Assembly: GCF_965204125.1 (NCBI RefSeq)
Contig: NZ_OZ241968.1
Span: 868,001-932,000, forward strand
Direction: 5' to 3'
Source: Poriferisodalis sp965204125
GTDB lineage: Bacteria > Actinomycetota > Acidimicrobiia > Acidimicrobiales > Poriferisodalaceae
Length of the DNA: 64,000 bases
In this document: positions 8,060-18,238 of the stretch, one piece after another
Layout: every line of letters starts with the position of its first letter
Numbering within the stretch: position 1 is the stretch's first letter
Notes under the pieces: generated by a model
Databases searched by the model: none
Seen by the model: the letters and a program-made list of their open reading frames with translations, nothing else
What the model was told of the DNA's origin: nothing
Translations under genes and position numbers: made by a program

Positions 8060-9733
8060 CTAGCGACCTGACTGGTCCGGTCGCCCGATCGGGATCCACA
8101 ACGAGAGGAAGGCCACGCTGGCTGCGACCAGGAAGAACACCGCAACCTGCTGGTAGTAGATCAACGAGTCAGGACCGGAATCGTCCGTGAGCAAGGCGAA
8201 CAACACTCCGATGCCGATCGCAGCGGACGCGTAGCGCAGCGTGTTGAACAGACCGCTGATCTCGCCGAAGTACTTCTCAGACACTGCCTTGAGCGCCACG
8301 CTGTTGAGCAGCGGCACGCACATGCCCCAGCCCGTGCCGAACATGCAGATGCTGGGCGCCATCACGAACCAGTAGTTCGGCTGGATCCCGAGCGTCAGGA
8401 CCAACCAACCGACCGAAGCGATCTGCAGGGCAGCCCCGGCCTGGCAGAACCTGATGGCCGGCCAGCGTTCTCCCAATCGGCTGAACAGGATCGTCGAGAT
8501 GCCGGCCGTAATCGGCGCGATGGTCAGCGCCAGCCCGACGGCCGCGAAGTCGTAGTTCCACACACCGCGCAAGAACAGCGGCCACAGCAGCCACAGCGAC
8601 TGCGACGAGAGGCCGACGAGGAAGTTGGACAACTGCGTCACCCACACCCCGCGCCGCCTGAACAGGTGCAGGTTCAGCAACGGCTCGGGATGACGCAGCG
8701 AGTTGGCGATGAACACCGACAGCGCAATCACGCCGACGCCGACCAGCACGAGGGCCCGGAATGAGAGGAATCCCCACTCCTTGCCCTGCAGGAGCGGGGT
8801 CACGATTGCCAGCAGTGCCACCGTGCAGGCGGTAGCGCCCATGATGTCGAGTCGCTGGCGTGTCGGCGGCGTGGGCAATTCCGTCAGCATGCGCAACCCC
8901 AATACGAACAGCAGGGCCGCCACAGGAGCGCTCACGAAATACAGCACACGCCAGCCCGCTGCTGCAAGCAACAACCCGGACACCTGCGGTGCGATGGCGG
9001 CTGCCAACGGACCCGATGCTGACCAGAGTCCAACTGCGGTCGTCCGCCTCGATTCGGGAAACAGCGGCAGCACGAGACTCAATGAGGACGGCAGAATCGC
9101 AGCACCCGCAATGCCCTGTATCACTCGGGCCCCGTTCAGCGTCCACACCGTAGGTGCCACTGCAGAGAAGACCGCCGAGAGGACGAACATCGCGAGCCCG
9201 ATCTGGAAGATGCGTTTGCGCCCGATCCGGTCCGCGAGCCGGCCCGCCAAAGGCAGGGAGGCGGCCGTGAAGATCATGAATCCGGCGACTCCCCAACCCA
9301 CGTCGGACGCAGTCGCACCGGCGAAACTGTCCCGGATCGGCGCCAATGCCAAGTTGGAAGCGGTGCTGTTGAAGCCCACCAGCACTGTGCCCATCGAGGC
9401 AACCGCAAGTGCCCGCCATGCTCGACCAGACACCGCTTCGCGTGCTTGCGGAGGCGTCGGAGGAACTTGCCGATCTGCAGCGAGGACGGGAGGAGCTGCC
9501 GTGGCCGGACGAATCGCAGCGGCCGAACGAGTCGCCGTGGCGGGACGGGGTGCCGTGGACAGGCCGTTTTGCTGACCCGTCTCGACATCGCGACGCTCGA
9601 TAACCGGGGTACCCGCCGACCTGACTCGGGAACCCACCGGCTCACCCGACTCGGCCGGAGCGTCTGACCCAACCCGTCCGACCTGCGGCACGCGCGCCAG
9701 ATCAACCTGACCTGGTTCGACCTCGTTCCGCAC
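8060..9733 (-). CDS. MFS transporter, EmrB/QacA-like drug exporter type
   Basis: Up to 557 residues from a GTG at 9731-9733. The membrane part begins around residue 108: GTVLVGFNSTASNLALAPIRDSF, then WGVAGFMIFTAASLPLAGRLADRIGRKRIFQIG, the classic G-R-L-A-D-R-x-G-R-K/R loop 2-3 motif of the major facilitator superfamily, with the GARVIQGIAGAAILPSSLSL motif of the DHA2 drug:H+ antiporters. About 13-14 helices are visible. The first ~100 residues are a Pro/Ala/Arg-rich segment with no resemblance to transporters, so translation may really start at the GTG at 9431-9433, giving about 458 residues. Single gene; substrate unknown. Confidence 0.82.
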   Translation of the reverse strand: MRNEVEPGQVDLARVPQVGRVGSDAPAESGEPVGSRVRSAGTPVIERRDVETGQQNGLSTAPRPATATRSAAAIRPATAAPPVLAADRQVPPTPPQAREAVSGRAWRALAVASMGTVLVGFNSTASNLALAPIRDSFAGATASDVGWGVAGFMIFTAASLPLAGRLADRIGRKRIFQIGLAMFVLSAVFSAVAPTVWTLNGARVIQGIAGAAILPSSLSLVLPLFPESRRTTAVGLWSASGPLAAAIAPQVSGLLLAAAGWRVLYFVSAPVAALLFVLGLRMLTELPTPPTRQRLDIMGATACTVALLAIVTPLLQGKEWGFLSFRALVLVGVGVIALSVFIANSLRHPEPLLNLHLFRRRGVWVTQLSNFLVGLSSQSLWLLWPLFLRGVWNYDFAAVGLALTIAPITAGISTILFSRLGERWPAIRFCQAGAALQIASVGWLVLTLGIQPNYWFVMAPSICMFGTGWGMCVPLLNSVALKAVSEKYFGEISGLFNTLRYASAAIGIGVLFALLTDDSGPDSLIYYQQVAVFFLVAASVAFLSLWIPIGRPDQSGR

Positions 9734-9795
9734 CCGTACCAGCGTACGGCTCAGCCAGCGCCGCCAATCGCAGAAATCGAACGGTTGTTAGAGGA

Positions 9796-10623
9796 TCAAC
9801 GACCGTGGAACACCGGCTCGCGCTTCTCCACGAAGGCCTGCGCCGCTTCCTTGTGGTCGTCGGTCTGGCCGGTGTGGATGTGGTGCGCCGCCTCCATGTC
9901 CAAGCATTCGCCCATGTCGCCATGAACCGCCCGGTTCAGGTTCTCCTTCATGTACCGGTACGCCACGGTCGGGCCGTTGGCCAGCCGCCGGGCAATCGCG
10001 CCTACCTCGTCCATCAGGCTCTCGGCGGGGAACACCCCGTTCACCAGGCCCAGCGACACCGCCTGATCCATGTCGACCCGGTCGGACAGGAAGTACAGCT
10101 CACGCGCCTTGGCCGAGCCGATCAGCCGAGACATGAACCACGTGCCGCCGTAGTCGCCGCTGAACCCCACCCGGGCAAACGCGGTGGTCATGATCGCGTT
10201 GGGCGCCGCATACCGCAGGTCGCACGCCAGCGCCATCGACAGGCCAGCCCCAGCAGCCGCCCCCGGCAGCGCCGCAATGGTCGGCTTGGGCATCTCGTAC
10301 AGCTTCCCCGAGGTATCGCGCTGGTTGCGGCGCTGGTTGTGCACCCGGGCGTCGTACTGCAGCGGGCTGCCGCCGCCCTCGCCACCGGCCGCCGCCATGC
10401 CCTTCACATCGCCGCCGGCACAGAACGCACCGCCGGCACCGGTCAGCACCAGCGCCCCCACGTCTGATGCCACCTCGGCATCGGCAATGGCAGCGACGAG
10501 CCCGTCCATCATCGGCGTCGACATCGCATTGCGACGGTCGGGGCGGTTCAGCGTGATCGTCATCACGCCGTCGGTGATCTCGACAGCGATGTCGTCGGTC
10601 CCGGTATCGAAGATTCGGCTCAT
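9796..10623 (-). CDS. Enoyl-CoA hydratase/isomerase (crotonase family)
   Basis: 275 residues with a strong ribosome-binding site (AAGGAGAG) seven bases before the ATG. Crotonase fold: ITLNRPDRRNAMSTPMM, then the CoA-binding/oxyanion-hole segment GAGGAFCAGGDVKGM, then KPTIAALPGAAAGAGLSMALACDLRYA. The catalytic Glu pair of true hydratases is not clear at the usual position (FSGDYGGTWFMSRLIG), so isomerase or another crotonase activity is possible. It probably takes part in beta-oxidation or a CoA-linked degradation with the 3-hydroxyacyl-CoA dehydrogenase further upstream, though the HtrA gene and 58 bases lie between. Confidence 0.85.
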   Translation of the reverse strand: MSRIFDTGTDDIAVEITDGVMTITLNRPDRRNAMSTPMMDGLVAAIADAEVASDVGALVLTGAGGAFCAGGDVKGMAAAGGEGGGSPLQYDARVHNQRRNQRDTSGKLYEMPKPTIAALPGAAAGAGLSMALACDLRYAAPNAIMTTAFARVGFSGDYGGTWFMSRLIGSAKARELYFLSDRVDMDQAVSLGLVNGVFPAESLMDEVGAIARRLANGPTVAYRYMKENLNRAVHGDMGECLDMEAAHHIHTGQTDDHKEAAQAFVEKREPVFHGR

Positions 10624-10681
10624 CGTGCTCTCCTTGCGTTCAGCCCCCGCAGTATCGCGAACCGCTGTGACACGCGCCCGA

Positions 10682-12108
<1,427 letters not shown>

Positions 12109-12109
<1 letters not shown>

Positions 12110-13131
12110 CAGCGAACGGCGAGGCGTTCGGCTGCGCTGGTCGACAAGAAATCGACGTTCTCACGGAACTGATCGGTGTCGGTTTCCTCGGCGTCTGCCA
12201 TCGCCCCGTGCAGGTACCGGTTGAGCACGCCCTCCGATATAGCAGCCAGACGCCAGTACGAGAACGCGCGGTAGTAATCGACCTGCGACAGGTCACGCCC
12301 CGACGCATCGGCATACCAATCCAGCATCTGGCTGCGGGAAGCGAACCCGCCCGCCTGCGTGGGCGCCGAGGAGCCCGCCGACACCTCATCGGGCGACACC
12401 CAGTTGTTCATCAGGTAGCCCACATCGGCCATGGGGTCGCCGAGCGTGCACAGCTCCCAGTCGAGCACCGCAACGATGTCACCGGAACCCGACAACATGT
12501 TCCCCAGCCGGTAATCGCCATGGACGATCGCCGAGCCGACCTGCTCAGGCTTGCGAGCCTCCAGCTCCGCAGCGACCTCGTCCATGATCGGCAGCTCACG
12601 AGTCTTCGACTGTTCCCACTGGCGCTTCCAGCGACGCAGCTGCCGCCCCAGGTAGTCCTCCCGCCGCCCCAGATCGCCGAGCCCCACATCGTCGGGCTCG
12701 ATCGCGTGCAGCGCAGCCAGCACATCGGCAACTCGGCGGCTCAGCGGCACACGCTCGCCGTCAGGCACCAGCGCCGCCTCATCCGCCGAATGCAGCACCG
12801 CCCCCTCCTCGTAGCTCATGACGTAGAACGGCGCCTCGTTCACGGTCTCATCCGCGCACAGCGCGATCGCCCGGGGCACCGGCACCTCGGTCTGCCCCAC
12901 ACCCGAGATGATCCTGTGCTCCCGACTCATGTCGTGCGCCGTGGCCAGCACATGGCCCAGGGGCGGCCGACGCAGCACCACCGACGAGCCGTCGCCGCAG
13001 TGCACCCGGTAGGTCAGGTTCGAATGCCCGCCGGCGATCAGCTCAAAACGCAGCGGCTGAGCGGCCTGCGGCACATGGGCGGCAAACCACTCGCTGACCG
13101 CAGCGGCATCGATGCCGACTGGCACATTCAT
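12109..13131 (-). CDS. APH-family phosphotransferase (ACAD10/11-like kinase domain)
   Basis: 340 residues from ATG 13129-13131. Protein-kinase-like aminoglycoside-phosphotransferase fold: GGHSNLTYRV nucleotide loop at ~30-40, IVHGDYRLGNML (catalytic HGD-x4-N) and VLDWELCTLGDPMADVGYL (metal-binding DWE). Stand-alone proteins of this type neighbour acyl-CoA dehydrogenases in actinobacteria; in eukaryotic ACAD10/11 the same domain phosphorylates 4-hydroxy fatty acyl-CoAs before dehydrogenation. Start and stop overlap neighbours (ATGA with the dehydrogenase, TGATG with HtrA), so the three are coupled. Action on a hydroxyacyl-CoA is an inference; antibiotic modification is unlikely in this context. 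Confidence 0.83.
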
Positions 13132-13979
13132 CCGTAGGTGTAGAAGCCCCGACCGGTCTTGCGCCCCAGCAGCCCAGCGTCGCACATTCGGCTGAGCATC
13201 GGCGGCGGGGCGTAGAGCTGCTCGCGGAACTCCTCATACAGCGACTCGGCCACCGCCAGCGTCGTGTCGAGGCCGATCAGGTCGCACAGGGCCAGCGGGC
13301 CCATCGGGTGGTTGCAGCCCAGCACCATGCCGGCGTCGATGTCCTCAGTGGAAGCGAAGCCCGATTCGAGCATCCGGATGGCCGACAGGATGTAAGGGAT
13401 CAGCAGGGCGTTCACCACGAACCCGGCCCGGTCTTGGCTGTCCACCACCCGCTTCCCCAGCCGTTCCGATGCGAACGACCGGCAGCGCTCGGCCGTCTCC
13501 TCCGCAGTCAGCAGCGACGAGATGACCTCCACCAGTCCCATCACCGGAACCGGATTGAAGAAGTGCATGCCGATGACCTGCGACGGCCGATCGGTGGCCA
13601 TGGCCAGCTTCATGATCGGGATGGCCGACGTGTTGGAGGCCATCACGGCATTGGGATCGTCGAGCACCTTGGACAGCCGGCCGAACACGTCCAGCTTGGC
13701 CGGCTCAGACTCGACCACCGCTTCGATCACGAACTCACGATCCGCCAGCTCGTCAAGATCGAGGCCGAACGACATGGCGCCCAGCGCCGACTCCCGCCCG
13801 GCATCGTCGAGCTTGCCGGCGTTGACAGCCCGGTTCAGGCTCTTCTCGATGCGGGCCATGCCGGCGGTCAGCGCATCCTCGTTGACCTCCACGATCTTCA
13901 CATCGCACCCGTTGCGGGCCGCAACCTCGGCGATGCCCGACCCCATCAGGCCGCAGCCCACCACACCGATCTTGTCCAT
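13128..13979 (-). CDS. 3-hydroxybutyryl-CoA/3-hydroxyacyl-CoA dehydrogenase
   Basis: 283 residues, full length. N-terminal NAD-binding Rossmann fold, IGVVGCGLMGSGIAEVAA (GxGxxG), then SNTSAIPIMKLA, the catalytic-His motif GMHFFNPVPVMGLVEVI and the C-terminal dimerisation domain with NALLIPYILSAIRM, LGCNHPMGPLALCDLIGLDT and GLLGRKTGRGFYTYG. It oxidises (S)-3-hydroxyacyl-CoA with NAD+, in beta-oxidation or a butyrate-type pathway (FadB2/PaaH/Hbd type). First gene of the operon with the APH-like kinase and HtrA. Its ATG at 13977-13979 follows a 56-base gap after the B12-binding gene, on the same strand. Confidence 0.92.
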   Translation of the reverse strand: MDKIGVVGCGLMGSGIAEVAARNGCDVKIVEVNEDALTAGMARIEKSLNRAVNAGKLDDAGRESALGAMSFGLDLDELADREFVIEAVVESEPAKLDVFGRLSKVLDDPNAVMASNTSAIPIMKLAMATDRPSQVIGMHFFNPVPVMGLVEVISSLLTAEETAERCRSFASERLGKRVVDSQDRAGFVVNALLIPYILSAIRMLESGFASTEDIDAGMVLGCNHPMGPLALCDLIGLDTTLAVAESLYEEFREQLYAPPPMLSRMCDAGLLGRKTGRGFYTYG

Positions 13980-14034
13980 GAGCCCCTGCCCTCAACTCGA
14001 CGCCGTGGGCAATCTACCGCTCATGGCCCGCTGA

Positions 14035-14463
14035 CTACCTAGCCGGCGCCCCGGGAGACTCATGGCTCGCGCGGCGGGATCGCTCGATGGCCTCGTTCAC
14101 CGCGGCCACCACCTCGTCGGCGGTGGCGCCGGGGGTGAGCACTGCCGCCACGCCCGCCTCGCGCATCGACTCAAGGTCGCCGTCGGGCACGATGCCGCCC
14201 AGGATGACCGGGATGCTCTCGGCGCCGGCCTCGCGCAGGCGCTCCACCACCAGCGGCATCAGCGCCTCATGGGCGCCCGACAGCATCGACACCCCGATGG
14301 CGTCCACGTCCTCGTCGATGGCTGCGGCCACCACGCTCTCGGGCGTCTGGAACAGCCCGGTGTAGATGACCTCGAAGCCGGCATCCCGCAGCATGCGAGC
14401 CACCACCTTGACCCCGCGGTCATGCCCGTCGAGGCCGAGCTTGGCAATCAGCACCCGTGACAC
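14035..14463 (-). CDS. Stand-alone cobalamin-binding protein, mutase C-terminal type
   Basis: 142 residues consisting of only the B12-binding domain: LIAKLGLDGHDRG carries the D-x-H-x-x-G motif that places the His as lower cobalt ligand, followed by VSMLSGAHEALMP and VILGGIVPDGD, as in the C-terminal domain of methylmalonyl-CoA mutase and isobutyryl-CoA mutase small subunits. No large mutase subunit is in the window, so the catalytic partner must be encoded elsewhere. It lies upstream of the 3-hydroxyacyl-CoA dehydrogenase gene and probably belongs to the same acyl-CoA metabolic theme. Confidence 0.88.
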   Translation of the reverse strand: MSRVLIAKLGLDGHDRGVKVVARMLRDAGFEVIYTGLFQTPESVVAAAIDEDVDAIGVSMLSGAHEALMPLVVERLREAGAESIPVILGGIVPDGDLESMREAGVAAVLTPGATADEVVAAVNEAIERSRRASHESPGAPAR

Positions 14464-14518
14464 GGGCCGAGATTACCGGCCTGCCCTGCTGATCTGCCGT
14501 GCCGATCTGCCCTGGCGG

Positions 14519-17500
14519 CTAACTGTCCATGAGTCCCGGGAACGGAATGGCCTCGGGCAGCGGGCCGGTGATGACCGGCGCCGCGGCCTCCAAGCCGGCG
14601 GCAAGCCGGAACGCCGTCTCCCAGCCGCTCGGTCGCGCCCCGAGCTGCGCGATCCCCACCTCTGCCTCTGAGCGCAGCGCAGCAGTGTCGGGCGCATCGA
14701 AGCACTCATGCCCGATGGCACGGGCCAGCCGCACCACGGTCTGGCTGAGCCGGCTGTCGGTGGCGTCGGTGAGGAGCATCACCTGCTCGAACGCCGCTTC
14801 CATCGCCGGCAGGTCGGCATCGCGGGCGTGCGCCAGCGCCCGTGCCACCAGGGCGTTGCGCACGTCGACGTAGGTGCCGGTGCCGCTGGCCATGGCGAAG
14901 CGCGACTGCTCGAGTGCGTCAACCGTGCGCCCGGCCGTGGCATAGGCGATGGCGAGACACGAGTGCAGGTAGGTCGACGGCAAGTCGGCCGTCGGCACGG
15001 CCTCGAGCGCAGCGATGGCGTCCTCCGCCTGGCCGAGCTGCGCCAGCGCCAGCCCCAGCGAGACGTCGAGATCACGCTGGCCGATTACCGCAGTTTGATC
15101 GGGGCCCCGTCGCGGCTCTCGCTGCCGCTGATCAGCCGACTGCTCCCAGCCCGCACGCGCGAGGTCTTCGCTGACCATCTCCGGCTGGCCCATCTGCACC
15201 GCGGCACCGGCCCGCACCGCCCGGGCGAATCCCTCCAGCGGCTGGCCCGGCATGTCGTTGGCCCGCTGCAGGCATTCGGCCAGCATCGCCCGGCTGCGCT
15301 GCAGTTCGCCGACGGCCGCGTAGGCCCGGCCCAGCAGCCCCATCGCCTGCACCTCGCCGAAATCGCTGTGCACGTCGCGGAACACCTGCTCGGCAGCCTT
15401 GGCCCGCTCGACAGCGTCCGCGGCCCGGCCCGACCACAGGCCGAGCGAGCCCAGCAGCAGGTCCATCATGGCCTCGGTGAATCGCTCGCCCCGCTCGTGG
15501 GCAATCGCATGCACCGAGGTCGCCAGCTCCTCGGCCTCGTCGCGGTCGCCGGCATGGAAACGCAGGAACGCCAGAAGCCCCTCAGCCGTCGCCAGGCCGA
15601 CCGTGTCGCCCAGATCTCCGAACCGTTCGATGGCGGTGGTGATGCGATCGCCGGCCTCGTCGATCAAGCCCTGCTCGAACGACAGCCATGCCAGATTCTG
15701 CAGGCACCAGGCCACGCCGCTCTCGTCGCCCAAGTGCCCGAACGTGCCGTTGGCCTCGTTGATATAGCGGTCGGCACGTGCATATTCGCCGGCTCGGAGC
15801 GAGGCCAGCCCCCGCAGCCGCAGCGACTCAGCCGCCTCACGCACCTCGCCCAGGGTGCGGAACTGGTCGAGCGCATCGGCCAGCAGCTTGTCGGCCGCCG
15901 CGTGCTCGTCACCGGCCAGCGCCACCTCGCCCAGCACCCGCAGTCCATGCGCTGCGGCGAGCCGGTTGCCGTTCAGCGTTGCCAGGGCACGGGCCAGCTC
16001 GGCATCGGCATGGGCGCCGTGCAGCTCCCCCAGCCGCAGGCGTGCAGACGCCCGGCCCAGCGCCATGTCGATGAGGCGCGGGTCGGCATCGCCGAGCATC
16101 TCGATGGCGCGCCGGTAGAACTGCGCCGCGGCGTAGTGGCTGTCTCGCGCAGCAGCCCACTTGCCGGCACGGCCCAGCCACTCGATGGCCACCTCGGTCA
16201 TGCCGCCCTCGAAGACGTCGGGGCCATCAGCGGTCCTGGCCCCAGCCGGCTGGCCGGCATCGGCGCCCAGCTCCACCGCCGAGGCGAAATGATCCGCGAT
16301 CACGCCCACCGAGTCGCTGGCAGGGTCGTCGCGGTTCTGCGCCAGCCACAAGGCGACATCGAGATGCCGTTCGGCCCGGTCGGTCTTGGTGAGCATGCTG
16401 TAGGCCACGTCACGCACCACGTCGCTGCGGAACGTCCACACGTCTGCCTCGCTGGTGAAGATGTCCTTGTCGACCAGCCGCTGGAAGGTGGCAGCGTCGC
16501 TGTCGGCGCTGGTGTCGGGATTCGTGGCCGCCGTCATCTCCAGCAGCTCGCTGGTGGAGCCGCCGCCGCCGAGCACCGACGCGGCGTCCACCAGCCGCCG
16601 CTCGGGCGAGCTCAGCGTGTCGAGACGGGCGGCAACCAGGCCGCGCAGCGTGTCGGGCATCTCGGCCAGCGAGCGCTCCTCATGATCGGGGCGAGCACCA
16701 GGACCCACCACGCCCGATTCCCGCAGCAGCACGCACATCTCCTCCAGGAAGAACGGGTTGCCGCCGCTGCGCTCGTAGAGCTGATCGGCCAGGTAGGCGG
16801 GAGCGCTGCCGCCCAGCAGCTCGGCGGCCAGCTCGGCGGTGGCCTCTCGGCTGAGCGGATCCAGGTTCAGCACCACCGTGCTGTGGCGGCCCGGCGGCAC
16901 CGTCCAGCGCTGCTCGTCCACGTTCCAGCGGGCCGTGGTGATCACGACGAACGGCTGGTTGGCCAGTGCTGCCAGCAGCTGCTCGAGCACGCTGAGCAGT
17001 CGCTCTTCGGCCCAGTGCACGTCGCTCAGCAGCAGCACGACGGGCTGGCGGCGCGTCATCGCTCCCAGGAAGCGGCGCAGGGAGCGGAAGGTGGCCTCGG
17101 CGCGCCACTCGATCTCGGCAGGGTCGCCGCTGCCCACCCGCCCGAGCACGGCGAGCACTACGTCGGTGATCTCGTCGATCTCCTCGTAGTTGACTATCTG
17201 GCTCTCGCCGTTGCCGTTGGTGGGCCGCAGCACATCGGCCACCAGCGACGAGACGCGCCGGGTGGCCTGCACGGTCGAGTCGCCGGCCTTGACCCCTGCT
17301 GCGGTCGCGATGGCGTCGCCCAGGCAGCGCAGCGGGTTGGTCTCGTCGTAGGGCAGCGCCATGCTCTCGAGCACCATGGCGTCATGGCGCTCGGTGGCGC
17401 CGTGCGCGGCCTCACGGGCGAGGCGGGTCTTGCCCATGCCGGCCTCGCCCACGATCTGGCACAGCCCTGCCCGCCGGCGGGCCACCGCGGTGTCGATCGC

Positions 17501-18202
17501 GGTCTCCAGCAGGGCATGTTCGAGATCGCGCCCCACCAGCGGCGAGATCGTGGCGCTGCGGTGGCGGCCGGGCGGCGCCAGCTCGCCGCTGGCCAGGAAG
17601 ACGGGCACGGGCTCGTCACGCCCGCGCAGGCCGATCTCGCCCCGGGGCGTGTAGTTCACGATGCTGGCCGTGGCTGCTTGCGTGGTCGGCCCCACCAGCA
17701 CCTCGCCCGCCTCGGCCAGCGTTTCGAGGCGGCTCGCGATGTTCACCGTGTCGCCCATGGCCGTGTAGTCGCCGCCGGCCCGCAGCGCCCCCACCAGCAC
17801 CTCGCCGGTGTTGATGCCGATGCGGATCCGCAGGTCGAGATTGCGCTCGGCGTTGAAAGCCTCCAGCGAGCGCTGCATGCGGAACGCGGCCCGCAGCGCC
17901 CGCTCAGGGTCGTCTTCATGCGCCGTGGGCGCGCCGAACAAAGCCAGGATCGCGTCGCCGATGATCTTGTCGACCGTGCCCCCGAACGCGGTCACGTCGG
18001 CCACGAGCCGCTGGAAGCACTGGTCGATCAGATGCTTGATCTCTTCGGGGTCGGCGGCCTCGCTCATCGAGGTGAACCCGACCAGGTCGGCGAACAGCAC
18101 CGTGACGACGCGGCGCTCCTCGGTAGAGACGAGCAGGTTGCCGCAGGTATGACAGAAGCGTGCGCCCTGCGGGACCTCAGTGGCGCACGCAGGACACTTC
18201 AT
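14519..18202 (-). CDS. Zinc ribbon-adenylate cyclase-AAA ATPase-TPR regulator
   Basis: 1,227 residues. Domain order: a zinc ribbon (C3, C6, C17, C20), a class III cyclase domain at ~30-210, a STAND/AAA-like ATPase with Walker A GEAGMGKT at 252-259 and a long C-terminal TPR-type helical region (~620-1190). In the cyclase, metal-binding Asp in FADLVGFT (D39) and IIGDAI (D83), substrate-selecting K79 and D151, and catalytic N154 and R158 (DTVNIASR) are all present, so it should make cAMP. This architecture is frequent in actinobacteria and acts as a cytoplasmic sensor-enzyme of unknown input. Single gene. GC-rich, long open frames lie antisense to it but look like shadows. Confidence 0.9.
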   Translation of the reverse strand: MKCPACATEVPQGARFCHTCGNLLVSTEERRVVTVLFADLVGFTSMSEAADPEEIKHLIDQCFQRLVADVTAFGGTVDKIIGDAILALFGAPTAHEDDPERALRAAFRMQRSLEAFNAERNLDLRIRIGINTGEVLVGALRAGGDYTAMGDTVNIASRLETLAEAGEVLVGPTTQAATASIVNYTPRGEIGLRGRDEPVPVFLASGELAPPGRHRSATISPLVGRDLEHALLETAIDTAVARRRAGLCQIVGEAGMGKTRLAREAAHGATERHDAMVLESMALPYDETNPLRCLGDAIATAAGVKAGDSTVQATRRVSSLVADVLRPTNGNGESQIVNYEEIDEITDVVLAVLGRVGSGDPAEIEWRAEATFRSLRRFLGAMTRRQPVVLLLSDVHWAEERLLSVLEQLLAALANQPFVVITTARWNVDEQRWTVPPGRHSTVVLNLDPLSREATAELAAELLGGSAPAYLADQLYERSGGNPFFLEEMCVLLRESGVVGPGARPDHEERSLAEMPDTLRGLVAARLDTLSSPERRLVDAASVLGGGGSTSELLEMTAATNPDTSADSDAATFQRLVDKDIFTSEADVWTFRSDVVRDVAYSMLTKTDRAERHLDVALWLAQNRDDPASDSVGVIADHFASAVELGADAGQPAGARTADGPDVFEGGMTEVAIEWLGRAGKWAAARDSHYAAAQFYRRAIEMLGDADPRLIDMALGRASARLRLGELHGAHADAELARALATLNGNRLAAAHGLRVLGEVALAGDEHAAADKLLADALDQFRTLGEVREAAESLRLRGLASLRAGEYARADRYINEANGTFGHLGDESGVAWCLQNLAWLSFEQGLIDEAGDRITTAIERFGDLGDTVGLATAEGLLAFLRFHAGDRDEAEELATSVHAIAHERGERFTEAMMDLLLGSLGLWSGRAADAVERAKAAEQVFRDVHSDFGEVQAMGLLGRAYAAVGELQRSRAMLAECLQRANDMPGQPLEGFARAVRAGAAVQMGQPEMVSEDLARAGWEQSADQRQREPRRGPDQTAVIGQRDLDVSLGLALAQLGQAEDAIAALEAVPTADLPSTYLHSCLAIAYATAGRTVDALEQSRFAMASGTGTYVDVRNALVARALAHARDADLPAMEAAFEQVMLLTDATDSRLSQTVVRLARAIGHECFDAPDTAALRSEAEVGIAQLGARPSGWETAFRLAAGLEAAAPVITGPLPEAIPFPGLMDS

Positions 18203-18238
18203 CGCGGCATTCTAGAAACGACGCCCAGAACAGGCCGG

